Positions 16,792-25,277 of a stretch of DNA of 64,000 nt are shown here, piece by piece. Location of the stretch: assembly GCF_023062595.1 (NCBI RefSeq), contig NZ_JALLAN010000004.1, positions 248,001 to 312,000 of the forward strand, written 5' to 3'. The notes beneath the pieces are model-generated. The model was given only the letters and a program-made list of their open reading frames with translations, was not told where the DNA came from and ran no database searches. Each line of letters starts with the position of its first letter. Positions within the stretch are counted from its first letter, which is position 1. Both the position numbers and the translations under genes were made by a program. This DNA comes from Arthrobacter rhizosphaerae. GTDB lineage: Bacteria > Actinomycetota > Actinomycetes > Actinomycetales > Micrococcaceae.

Positions 16792-17166
16792 ATGCCCGTA
16801 GTAACAGTCAAGGCTCTTGAATCAAAGTCCTTCAACGAACCGGATGAGAAGCGCCGCCCACCCAAGACCGAAGTAGACGTCGTCAACATTAGCGACACCA
16901 CTTTGGGCAGGTTTACCTTTGAGCCCGGCTGGCGCTGGTCCGAAACAGTCAAGACGGTAGTCCACACCGACAGCTGCCAGAGCAACCATCTGGGCTTCTG
17001 CACGGCCGGCACGCTCACCGTTCAGCTGGAAGACGGGACACGCACCACCATCCATGCCGGCGACGCCTATGCCATTCCTCCTGGGCACGATGCCTGGGTG
17101 GAAAATGACGAGACGTTCGTGGGGTACGAAATCATGAGCGCGGCTACCTACGCCAAGCCCGCTTAG
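16792..17166 (+). CDS. Small cupin-domain protein
   Basis: A 124-residue single-domain cupin. The first cupin motif is visible as SNHLGFCTAGTLTVQLEDG and the second as AGDAYAIPPGHDAWVENDE; the metal-binding histidines are only partly conserved, so metal binding is uncertain. ATG at 16792 follows GAGGAG by 7 bases. The frame opens 5 codons earlier at a TTG that is part of the ribosome site. Substrate unknown; it stands alone upstream of oligopeptidase B. Confidence 0.85.
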   Translation: MPVVTVKALESKSFNEPDEKRRPPKTEVDVVNISDTTLGRFTFEPGWRWSETVKTVVHTDSCQSNHLGFCTAGTLTVQLEDGTRTTIHAGDAYAIPPGHDAWVENDETFVGYEIMSAATYAKPA

Positions 17167-17257
17167 TTTTTCGAGGCCAGAGACCAGGGTTTCAGCCCTC
17201 AGCTGGAACCCTGCCCGGCCGGAGGCGCACAACGGAACGTGGCGGTAGATTGTTGGA

Positions 17258-19477
17258 ATGACCGAAACTCCGCTGCAGACCACCGTCGCCGCTCCGCCCG
17301 TTGCCCGGAAAGTCCCCACAGAACGCACCCACCACGGTGACACGTTCGTGGACAACTATGAGTGGCTCCGGAGCAAGGAATCCGCGGATGTTGTGGAGCA
17401 CCTGAAGGCAGAAAACGCCTACCAGGAAGCGGTGACTGCCCACCAGCAACCCCTGCGCGAGGCCATCTTCCACGAGATCAAGGGCCGCACCCAGGAGACG
17501 GATCTGTCGGTACCCAACCGGAAAGACGGCTGGTGGTACTACACGCGCTCTGTTGAGGGCAAGGAGTACGGTATTTCGTGCCGTGTCCTCGCCAGCAATA
17601 CCGGCGACCCCGTGGCCGACTGGACCCCTCCCGAGGTGGAAGCCGGCGTTGAGATCCCCGGCGAGGAGATTTTGCTGGACGGGAATCTGGAGGCCGAAGG
17701 CCAGCCCTTTTTCTCCGTCGGCGGGACAGCCGTCACTGTGGACGGCAACATCTACGCCTACGCGGTGGACAACTCGGGCGACGAACGCTTCACCCTGCGG
17801 ATGAAGGATCTCCGGACCGGCGAGATGCTGCCCGACGTCATTGAGAACGTGTTCTACGGCGTTGCCTTCTCCCCCGACGGCAGCCGGGTCTTCTACACCG
17901 TGGTGGATGATTCCTGGCGCCCGTACCAGGTGAAGGCCCACATCCTGGGCACCCCCGTGGAACAGGCCGCCATTATTTACCAGGAGGACGACGCCGCGAT
18001 GTGGTTGGGCTTTGAGCTCTCCGCTGACCGGCGGCACCTCGTGCTGAGCATCGGCTGCTCGGAGTACAGCGAAACCCGGCTCCTGCGCTTCGACGATTAC
18101 GACGCCGGACTGACCACCGTCGTCTCGAGGAATGAACGCGTCCTGTACGAGGCCGAGCCATTCCTGCTCGAAGACGCCTCGGGTGCCCGCACAGAGCAGA
18201 TCCTCGTCACGCATAACCGCAACGCTGTGAACTCCATGGTCTCGCTCGTCGACCCTTCCGAACTTTCAAAGCCGCTGTCGGAGCAGCACTGGACCGCCGT
18301 CGTCGAACATTCCGACGACGTCCGCGTCAACGGTGCCGGCGTCACCTCAACTCACCTCATTGTCTCGGTCCGCAAGGACACCATCGAACGCGTCCAGGTC
18401 CTGCCCCTGGCGGGTCTGGGGACTCCGGCGCAGAGCGCTCCCGTAGAGCCCGCGTTCGATGAGGAGCTGTACACGGCCGGGGTGGGCGGCTCCGACTACG
18501 AGGCGCCCGTGATCCGGTTGGGCTACACGTCCTACTTCACGCCGTCGCGTGTCTATGACTTTGTGCTTCCCACGGCGGAACAACCGGCCGGGGAACTGCT
18601 GCTCCGTCGCGAAAGCCCGGTGCTGGGCGGCTACTCCGCCGCTGACTATGTGGCGACCCGGGAGTGGGCAATCGCCGACGACGGCACCCGGATTCCGCTG
18701 TCAGTGCTCAGGCACGCGTCACTGAAGCAGGACGGCAGCAACGCCGGGCTGGTGTACGGCTACGGCTCGTACGAGATGAGCATGGATCCGGGATTTGGGA
18801 TTGCCCGCTTATCCCTCCTGGACCGCGGGATCGTCTTTGTGATCGCCCATATCCGTGGCGGCGGTGAGCTTGGCCGGCACTGGTACGAGGACGGCAAGAA
18901 GCTCCGGAAGAAGAACACCTTCACTGACTTCATCGCTGCCACTGACTGGTTCGCGGGCTCCGGCTGGGTGGACCCGGCAAGGATTGCTGCGCTGGGTGGT
19001 TCGGCCGGCGGACTCCTGATGGGCGCCGTGGCCAACCTCGCACCGGAAAAGTATGCGGCAGTGGTGGCGCAGGTGCCGTTCGTGGATCCCCTCACGTCCG
19101 TGCTGGATCCGGAACTGCCGTTGTCCGCCCTGGAGTGGGAGGAATGGGGGAACCCCATCACGGATCCCGAGGCGTACGCCTACATGAAGTCCTATGCGCC
19201 TTATGAGAACGTGCGCGCGGCCAGGTATCCCAAGATCGCCGCGGTCACCTCCTTCAACGACACGCGTGTCCTGTATGTGGAACCGGCCAAGTGGGTTCAG
19301 GCCCTGCGCGAGGTCACCACCGGCAGCGAGCCGATCGTGATGAAGATCGAGATGGAGGGCGGGCACGGCGGAGCCTCCGGCAGGTACGTCCAGTGGCGAG
19401 AGCGCGCCTGGGACTATGCCTTCATCGCCGATTCCCTCGGAGCCAACGAGCTGCTTCCCGGAGCCGGGCTCAAGTAA
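17258..19477 (+). CDS. ptrB: Oligopeptidase B-type S9 serine peptidase
   Basis: Cytoplasmic prolyl-oligopeptidase-family peptidase, 739 residues, predicted to cleave short peptides after basic residues. An N-terminal seven-bladed propeller (about residues 70-410) precedes an alpha/beta-hydrolase domain. The triad is visible: Ser582 in GGSAGGLLMGAV, Asp668 in TSFNDTRVLY and His703 in EGGHGGASGRY. The IAHIRGGGELGRHWYEDGKK region is typical of the OpdB/POP catalytic domain. Monocistronic and convergent with the YbdK-like gene; a large stem-loop follows the stop. Confidence 0.93.
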   Translation: MTETPLQTTVAAPPVARKVPTERTHHGDTFVDNYEWLRSKESADVVEHLKAENAYQEAVTAHQQPLREAIFHEIKGRTQETDLSVPNRKDGWWYYTRSVEGKEYGISCRVLASNTGDPVADWTPPEVEAGVEIPGEEILLDGNLEAEGQPFFSVGGTAVTVDGNIYAYAVDNSGDERFTLRMKDLRTGEMLPDVIENVFYGVAFSPDGSRVFYTVVDDSWRPYQVKAHILGTPVEQAAIIYQEDDAAMWLGFELSADRRHLVLSIGCSEYSETRLLRFDDYDAGLTTVVSRNERVLYEAEPFLLEDASGARTEQILVTHNRNAVNSMVSLVDPSELSKPLSEQHWTAVVEHSDDVRVNGAGVTSTHLIVSVRKDTIERVQVLPLAGLGTPAQSAPVEPAFDEELYTAGVGGSDYEAPVIRLGYTSYFTPSRVYDFVLPTAEQPAGELLLRRESPVLGGYSAADYVATREWAIADDGTRIPLSVLRHASLKQDGSNAGLVYGYGSYEMSMDPGFGIARLSLLDRGIVFVIAHIRGGGELGRHWYEDGKKLRKKNTFTDFIAATDWFAGSGWVDPARIAALGGSAGGLLMGAVANLAPEKYAAVVAQVPFVDPLTSVLDPELPLSALEWEEWGNPITDPEAYAYMKSYAPYENVRAARYPKIAAVTSFNDTRVLYVEPAKWVQALREVTTGSEPIVMKIEMEGGHGGASGRYVQWRERAWDYAFIADSLGANELLPGAGLK

Positions 19478-19553
19478 CCCCTCCCCTATCCATTGCTCCG
19501 TAGGTGCCCTTTTGAGCACTGATAACGGCACCTACGGAGCAATCGATGAGGGG
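19478..19553. repeat. Long stem-loop at the convergent gene end
   Basis: A perfect 17-bp inverted repeat (19492-19508 with 19527-19543) encloses an 18-base loop, and a flanking CCCTC/GAGGG pair extends it. It starts right after the ptrB stop codon and lies upstream of the end of the convergent ligase gene. There is no run of T after it, so it is not a classical intrinsic terminator, though it may still terminate or protect mRNA ends. Confidence 0.8.
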
Positions 19554-19570
19554 TGGAGCAGCGACGGTTC

Positions 19571-20728
19571 CTAGTACCGCATCGGCCGCTGGAAGACTTC
19601 CTCGGGCGGGACATCACCCAGGCGGTGCGTCCGTTCCACCGCTTGGGCCACCATCCCGGCGAGGGAACCGGCAGCCAGCGCAGCCCGGCGCTGAATCGCC
19701 GCACCCGTTCCGCCAGCGAGGATATCCCCTACAACACGCGCCACGTCACCGTCTTCTCCGGACTCTGCCAGGGCCTTCTGTACGTGGTCCAAGAGCGCGG
19801 CGACGACGACGGCGGCGTCCCGTGGCTGCCCCGTGATCGGATGGATGAGATCGCCTTCCACCCCTGACTTGCTCGCCTTCCACGATGCCAGGCGCAGGGC
19901 ACTTGCCGGGACGGGGCGGGGTTTCCGGCCCGCTTTCCAGTCACGCGCGGCCGTCTGCACGAGTGCCCGGACCACAGCGGCCATCCCTGCTGCATGTTCC
20001 GCTTCAAGGCACACGTCAGCGATCCGCACTTCCACCGTGGGGTGGTTCCGGGAGAGCCTGGCGTCGAAGTAGATCATTCCGGGGTCAAGGGGAACCCCCG
20101 TGTCCAGCAGCCGAGCCACCTCCCGCCGGTAAGCGGGCGCAGAGCCGAAGATCTCACAGGGTCCCGACGTCGGCCACCGGTTCCACAGCTGGTACCGGTA
20201 ACTGGCAAAACCGCTGTCGGTCCCACTCCAGAACGGCGAGTTGCTGCTCAGGGCAAGAAGAACCGGCAGCCAGATCCGGATCCGGTCAAGAACAGCCACG
20301 CCTTCCTCTGCAGAGCCCACCTCCACGTGGACGTGGAAGCCGCACGTGAGCTGGTCCTTCATGGTCCGGCCAAAGCGGGACTCCATGGCAAGGTACCTGC
20401 TGGTCCGCACAATATGGGGGACCACCGAAACGGCGGAAGTTGCCAGTGCCACAGCCCTGGCCCCTGCGCTGGATGCTGCGGCATCGGCAAGACGCCGGCC
20501 CTGCCTGATGTTGGACAAGGCATCGGCCATCGTCAGGGACGGGGACCCGACCACTTCGATCTGCTCCTGCTTGACCTCAAGTTCGAGGAAGGCCGCATGG
20601 ACGGCAGCAGGTTGGCCGGCAAGGGCCGAGGCTACGGCGGGCACCGGCTTGAAGGTGAGGGAATCCACAAGCAGCAGTTCCTCTTCGACCCCAAACTGAC
20701 GCAATTGCCCGGGCTGTTGATACTTCAC
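19571..20728 (-). CDS. YbdK-type carboxylate-amine ligase (glutamate-cysteine ligase family 2)
   Basis: GCS2/YbdK superfamily enzyme of 385 residues predicted to form an amide between a carboxylate and an amine using ATP. Signatures include FGVEEELLLVD at the N-terminus, CGFHVHVEV, SSNSPFWSGTDSGFASYR and TVEVRIADVC. GTG at 20728 has GGAGG 6 bases upstream and was preferred to a longer open frame. Micrococcaceae make mycothiol rather than glutathione, so true glutamate-cysteine ligase activity is doubtful and the real substrate is open. Confidence 0.88.
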   Translation of the reverse strand: MKYQQPGQLRQFGVEEELLLVDSLTFKPVPAVASALAGQPAAVHAAFLELEVKQEQIEVVGSPSLTMADALSNIRQGRRLADAAASSAGARAVALATSAVSVVPHIVRTSRYLAMESRFGRTMKDQLTCGFHVHVEVGSAEEGVAVLDRIRIWLPVLLALSSNSPFWSGTDSGFASYRYQLWNRWPTSGPCEIFGSAPAYRREVARLLDTGVPLDPGMIYFDARLSRNHPTVEVRIADVCLEAEHAAGMAAVVRALVQTAARDWKAGRKPRPVPASALRLASWKASKSGVEGDLIHPITGQPRDAAVVVAALLDHVQKALAESGEDGDVARVVGDILAGGTGAAIQRRAALAAGSLAGMVAQAVERTHRLGDVPPEEVFQRPMRY

Positions 20729-20940
20729 GTTTGACCTCCATGGTCGAACGATCATCTTTGACGGGCCACCTGCTCGACCCGGAGAGAACGAACCAATCCC
20801 TTCCAGCCGGGTCCGAAGGATCTCCTCAGGCCAGGATGTGAAATCAATTATAGGCAGGCTGTCTGTGCCGCCAGCAGGGCCATTTGCTGAGAATTACCGG
20901 TCAGTTTCCCCAACGTTAAGCCGGAGAGCCGTTGCAGCGG

Positions 20941-22095
20941 TCAACCGCGGACGACGGCGGCAGTTGCCTCCGCGATGGCCTGCTCTTCATCGGTGGGAAC
21001 CACAAGCACGGGGATGGCCGAGTCGGCCGCAGAGATAACCCGCGCCAACTTGGACCGCACCTGGTTGAGACCGGCGTCGAGCTGTATCCCCAAGGCGGCC
21101 AGATGCTCCCCGACGAGCGCGCGGAACTGATGGGAGTTTTCGCCGATCCCTGCCGTGAACACAATCGCCTTTGCCCCGCCGGCCGCCACATGGTAGCCGC
21201 CGATGTACTTTGCCAGCCGGTACGAAGCAACGGCGAGCGCCATGGACGCCTTGGCATCGCCGGCCTCGGACGCTTCCACTACTGAGCGCATGTCGTTGTT
21301 CCCGGCCAGTCCCTTGAGCCCGGACTGGCGGTTAAGCATTGAGTCGATATCCTCGGTTGACCAGCCGGCTCGGGCCAGGAAAACGAGGATGGACGGGTCC
21401 AGATCTCCGGACCGCGTGCCCATGACCAGACCCTCCAGGGGAGTGAAGCCCATGGAGGTGTCCACTGATTTTCCGCCCTGGATCGCAGTGACGGAGGCGC
21501 CGTTCCCCAGGTGGGCGATGACGCCGTCGAACTCTTCCACGGGAAGATCCAGCATGGCTGCGGCGCGCTGCGTCACAAACTCATGCGATGTGCCGTGGAA
21601 GCCGTAGCGGCGGATGCCGTGGTTCGTGTAGAGCTCGTCCGGGACGGCGTACCGCCAAGCGTGCTCGGGGAGGGTGCGGTGGAAGGCGGTGTCGAAGACG
21701 GCCACCTGCGGCATGTCCGGCCACTTCTTGGAGATGGCGCGGATGCCCAGCACGTTCGCCGGATTGTGCAGGGGCGCCAGCGGGTTGAGGCGTTCAATGG
21801 CCCTGGTGATCTCGTTGTCGATCAGGACGGGCTCGGAAAACCGTTCGCCGCCGTGCACAACGCGGTGCCCCACTGCTGCCAGCTCAAGCTCTCCGAGTTC
21901 CTGATGGATGGCGGCGTCCACTTGCTCAAGTGCTTCGGCGTGGTCCCTGGGGCCGATGATTTCGCCGTCGCCCTCCCCTCCGTTGCCCATACCGATTTTC
22001 TCGATCAGTCCTTCGGTGAGCACGTTGGCTGCTTCCACATCACGGACCTGGTATTTGAGCGAGGACGAGCCGGAATTGATGACGAGGACGAGCAC
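20941..22095 (-). CDS. ackA: Acetate kinase
   Basis: Interconverts acetyl phosphate plus ADP with acetate plus ATP. Length 384 residues. Shows the ASKHA-fold signatures VLVINSGSSSLKYQV at the N-terminus, FDTAFHRTLP, YGFHGTSHEFV, AHLGNGASVTAI, MGFTPLEGLVMGTRSGDLDP and FTAGIGENS. Pta lies upstream on the same strand, separated by a small plus-strand gene, and the pair supplies the Pta-AckA route between acetyl-CoA and acetate. Confidence 0.97.
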   Translation of the reverse strand: MLVLVINSGSSSLKYQVRDVEAANVLTEGLIEKIGMGNGGEGDGEIIGPRDHAEALEQVDAAIHQELGELELAAVGHRVVHGGERFSEPVLIDNEITRAIERLNPLAPLHNPANVLGIRAISKKWPDMPQVAVFDTAFHRTLPEHAWRYAVPDELYTNHGIRRYGFHGTSHEFVTQRAAAMLDLPVEEFDGVIAHLGNGASVTAIQGGKSVDTSMGFTPLEGLVMGTRSGDLDPSILVFLARAGWSTEDIDSMLNRQSGLKGLAGNNDMRSVVEASEAGDAKASMALAVASYRLAKYIGGYHVAAGGAKAIVFTAGIGENSHQFRALVGEHLAALGIQLDAGLNQVRSKLARVISAADSAIPVLVVPTDEEQAIAEATAAVVRG

Positions 22096-22321
22096 GGGGC
22101 CTCCTAAGCCTTCGGTTCTGCTGCGGACTGGGCCTGGATGGCGGACGGGCTTACTGGTCTGGCGTCAAACGGGGCCTGGCGCAGCGCCCTTGGGTCCCAC
22201 TATAAATTGCCGGGCTGGCAGTTCCGTGGCTCGCCCGGCCACAATTCGGCTGCCTTGCGTATCCTGTGGGCGGCGCCTACAGTCGGCGGACAGCCTTGAC
22301 CCATACCGAGAGGAACTTTCC

Positions 22322-22522
22322 ATGACGAACGACCCCGGTCAGCCGGACAAGACCACGCCTGAGAACATCGAGGCCCATACCGAAACCGCCCAGCCGCCTA
22401 CAGGCGGCACGGAGGGCGAGAAGAAGAATGCTGATGACATGGACCTCACGCCCCTTGGTCTTTCTGGCGAGGCGGCCAAGGAGGAGGACCCGGAGAGCTT
22501 CGCGAAGCCCGAAAACAGCTAG
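22322..22522 (+). CDS. Small acidic protein of unknown function
   Basis: A 66-residue, highly hydrophilic, Glu/Asp/Pro/Thr-rich protein beginning MTNDPGQPDKTTPENIEA, with no hydrophobic segment and probably disordered. ATG at 22322 has GAGAGGAA upstream. It lies on the plus strand between ackA and pta, and its TAG overlaps the TAG of the convergent pta gene (CTAG). The good ribosome site and amino-acid bias support a real gene. Function not recognised. Confidence 0.62.
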   Translation: MTNDPGQPDKTTPENIEAHTETAQPPTGGTEGEKKNADDMDLTPLGLSGEAAKEEDPESFAKPENS

Positions 22523-24630
22523 TTCTGCGGTAGAGACTGGTCTGCCGGAAGCTGTGTGGCTGTCATCTGGGCCTGGATGGCGGTGATGGCCACGGTGTTC
22601 ACGATGTCCTCCACAGTGCAGCCGCGCGAGAGGTCGTTCACCGGCTTCCGCAACCCCTGCAGGACAGGCCCGACGGCGACCGCCCCGGAGGATTGCTGCA
22701 CCGCCTTGTAGGTGTTGTTGCCGGTGTTCAGGTCCGGGAAGATGAACACCGTGGCCTGTCCGGCAACTGTTGATTCCGGCATCTTGGACTCGGCGATGGC
22801 GGCGTCCACTGCGGCGTCGTACTGGATGGGACCTTCGACGGCGAGGTCCGGCCGGCGGGCCTTCACCAGTTCCGTGGCCTGCCGGACAGCGTTCACGGCC
22901 TCACCGGAACCGGAACCGCCGGTGGAGTAGGAGAGCATGGCGACTCGCGGCTCCACCCCGAACTGGGCTGCGGTTTCGGCCGAGGCCAGGGCAATGTCTG
23001 CGAGCTGTTCCACGTTCGGATTCGGGTTCACGGCGCAGTCCCCGTAGACCAGCACACGGTCAGGCATCAGCATCAGGAACACCGAGGACACGATCTTGAC
23101 GCCGTCGCGGGTCTTCACGAATTCCAGGGCGGGGCGGATGGTGTGGGCCGTGGTGTGCGCGGCGCCGGACACCATGCCATCCACTACTCCCAACTGGACC
23201 ATCATGGTTCCGAAGTAGCTTTCGTCATGCATCACCTCAAGCGCTCTGGGTAGGTCAACGCCTTTGTGTGCCCGTAAGTCGGCGTACTTCCGGGCGAACT
23301 CCTGCCGCCATCTGGAAGTGACGGGATCCACGACGTTGATCCCGGTCAGGTCGATCCCCTGGCTTACCGCGAGCTCCCGGATGTCCGCTTCACGGCCCAG
23401 CACCGTGAGCTCGCAGACATCGCGACGGTGCAGGATCTCGGCTGCCCGCAGGATCCGAACGTCCGTGCCTTCGGGGAGCACAATGTGCCGCCGCTGCGAC
23501 CTTGCCCGCTCAACCAGGTCGTGCAGGAAGCGCAACGGCGTCATCCGCTCCGCGCGTGGCAGGTGAAGCCGCTCCACCAGTTCCGTTTCGTCCACCCGCC
23601 GGGCCCACAGGCCAAGGGCAGAAGCAACCTTGCGGCGGTGGCCGGACCAGATTTCGCTGCGGACCTCCGAGACCTGCTTGGCGGTGGTGTATGTGTCGTG
23701 CGGCGCCGTGAACACGGGAAAGGGTGCCTGCGCCAGAAGCGAATAGATGGTGGGATCCGGGGCGAGGTTGCCGGTGAGGATCAGGCCGGAGGGCACCGGG
23801 AACTCCGGCGAGAACGACGACGCGAGGCAGGCCACCATCACGTCCGCCCGGTCACCCGGAACGATCACCAGCGCGCCGTCGTCGAGCACGTGCAGGAAGT
23901 TGGCCACATTCATGGCCGCCACTTTGTTGGAATGGACATCCCGTTCCATGTCCTGGCGCCCGGCCACTTGCCGGATTCCGAGGGCGGACGCTACCTCCCC
24001 GATGGTGGGGCGGGCGATGTCCTCCAGCTCGGGAAGGACATAGACCGGGCGGCCGGAAGCGCCGGGACGTACGGCTGCGGCAATGGCTTCAAGATCGCCG
24101 GCATCGGCGCGGTTCACCATGATGGCCAGGAGGGAGCAGCGCTCTGCGACCAGTTCCTTGCGGGCTACGTCGACGGCGTCAGCGGCTTCCGCCACAGTGC
24201 GGCCTTTTGCCCCCACAACGGCTACGACGGGGGCCGCAAGATTGTTGGCGAGGCGGGCATTGAGATCGAATTCGACGGCGGCATCCTGGCCTGTCAGATC
24301 TGTGCCCTCAACAATCACCACATCGCAATGGCGGGACATTTCCGCGAAGATCTCCACACACTGGGCGTCAATTTCGGCCCGGTTGCCCTCGGCCAGGAGC
24401 TTCCTGACTTCTGTGGAAGTCAGGCCGCCACGGCACCGTTCATCGTCCAGGTCGAAGCGGGCCTTCATCAGCGCCACCATGGGATCAGCCGAAGGGTCAT
24501 CGCCGTGCACTACCGGCTTGAAGAACCCGATCCGGTCCGCGTGCCTGTGGAGCGTGTCCGCCAGGCCCAACGCGACGAGCGATTTCCCCGAGCCTGGAGT
24601 TGTTGCGCTGACGTAGATCCCTTTAGCCAT
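22519..24630 (-). CDS. pta: Phosphate acetyltransferase, long three-domain form
   Basis: Converts acetyl-CoA and phosphate to acetyl phosphate and CoA. With ATG at 24630 (AAGGGTGG upstream) the protein is 703 residues: an N-terminal BioD-like P-loop domain (TTPGSGKSLVALGLAD), a central DRTGG domain, and a C-terminal PTA_PTB catalytic domain (about residues 370-700) with VLPEGTDVRILRAAE, SGAAHTTAHTIRPAL and VFIFPDLNTGNN. The frame extends 12 codons further upstream without a better start. Its last codon overlaps the small convergent gene. Confidence 0.95.
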   Translation of the reverse strand: MAKGIYVSATTPGSGKSLVALGLADTLHRHADRIGFFKPVVHGDDPSADPMVALMKARFDLDDERCRGGLTSTEVRKLLAEGNRAEIDAQCVEIFAEMSRHCDVVIVEGTDLTGQDAAVEFDLNARLANNLAAPVVAVVGAKGRTVAEAADAVDVARKELVAERCSLLAIMVNRADAGDLEAIAAAVRPGASGRPVYVLPELEDIARPTIGEVASALGIRQVAGRQDMERDVHSNKVAAMNVANFLHVLDDGALVIVPGDRADVMVACLASSFSPEFPVPSGLILTGNLAPDPTIYSLLAQAPFPVFTAPHDTYTTAKQVSEVRSEIWSGHRRKVASALGLWARRVDETELVERLHLPRAERMTPLRFLHDLVERARSQRRHIVLPEGTDVRILRAAEILHRRDVCELTVLGREADIRELAVSQGIDLTGINVVDPVTSRWRQEFARKYADLRAHKGVDLPRALEVMHDESYFGTMMVQLGVVDGMVSGAAHTTAHTIRPALEFVKTRDGVKIVSSVFLMLMPDRVLVYGDCAVNPNPNVEQLADIALASAETAAQFGVEPRVAMLSYSTGGSGSGEAVNAVRQATELVKARRPDLAVEGPIQYDAAVDAAIAESKMPESTVAGQATVFIFPDLNTGNNTYKAVQQSSGAVAVGPVLQGLRKPVNDLSRGCTVEDIVNTVAITAIQAQMTATQLPADQSLPQN

Positions 24631-24700
24631 GGTCCACCCTTGGTTGTGCTGGTCCCGTCCCACCATCCTTTCACCTCTTGACAGCCACCACCCAAATGGG

Positions 24701-24725
24701 ATTACCTAATGAACATTCGGTAAAT
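24701..24725. promoter_or_regulatory. Candidate PaaR operator before paaI
   Basis: Inverted-repeat-like site ATTACCTAATGAACATTCGG followed by TAAAT. Its reverse complement TTTACCGAATGTTCATTAGG aligns with the sites before paaA, paaJ and paaZ. It lies 21 bases before paaI and could control paaI-paaK. Confidence 0.68.
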
Positions 24726-24745
24726 AAAGCTGGAGGCAATGACGC

Positions 24746-25246
24746 ATGGCTGAACTCACCATTACCCATCCGATACTGAAGGACGACTACGCCTCCGAAT
24801 GGATGGGCATCGAGGTCCTAGCGCTCAGTGAAGGCCACGCCACCATCCGGATGACCCTCCGCCAGGAGATGCTCAACGGCTTCGGAATGGCGCACGGCGG
24901 AATGATCTTCGCCTTCGCCGATTCCGCCTTCGCCCTCGCCTGCAACCCGGTCAACCCAACAGCAGGGGAGGCGGACACCATCACTGTTGCCGCCGGCGTC
25001 GACATTAACTTCCTGCAACCTGCCTATACAGGCCAGGTGATCACCGCCATCGCGGACCTCCGGGCGAGCGCCGGGCGTACCGGACTCTATGACATCCGAA
25101 TCTTTGCTGCCGACGCCGGCACTCCGGCCGCGGCGGCGACGCCAACTTCCGACGCCGGTGCCGACTTCACCCCTGGCGAACTCATCGCCGAGTTCCGTGG
25201 GCGAAGCCGGACCATCGCCAAGAAACAGAACCCCACCGGGCCATAG
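24746..25246 (+). CDS. paaI: Hotdog-fold hydroxyphenylacetyl-CoA-type thioesterase
   Basis: A 166-residue thioesterase that probably releases CoA from dead-end phenylacetate pathway intermediates. The hotdog signature MLNGFGMAHGGMIFAFADSA, with the catalytic Asp in FADSAF, matches PaaI, followed by ACNP and VAAGVDINFLQPAYTGQ. GGAGG lies 10 bases before the ATG. It is the first gene of a paaI-paaK-paaR run and has a PaaR-type site in its promoter. Confidence 0.93.
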   Translation: MAELTITHPILKDDYASEWMGIEVLALSEGHATIRMTLRQEMLNGFGMAHGGMIFAFADSAFALACNPVNPTAGEADTITVAAGVDINFLQPAYTGQVITAIADLRASAGRTGLYDIRIFAADAGTPAAAATPTSDAGADFTPGELIAEFRGRSRTIAKKQNPTGP

Positions 25247-25277
25247 ACCCGGCCTGGCAATAGAACAGAGAACCATC

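Noticed and set aside
17192..18214. A 340-codon minus-strand frame opposite ptrB
   Set aside because: Antisense to the oligopeptidase, with typical shadow composition and no ribosome site.
23428..24681. A 417-codon plus-strand frame opposite pta
   Set aside because: Antisense to a strongly conserved gene with no domain features of its own.
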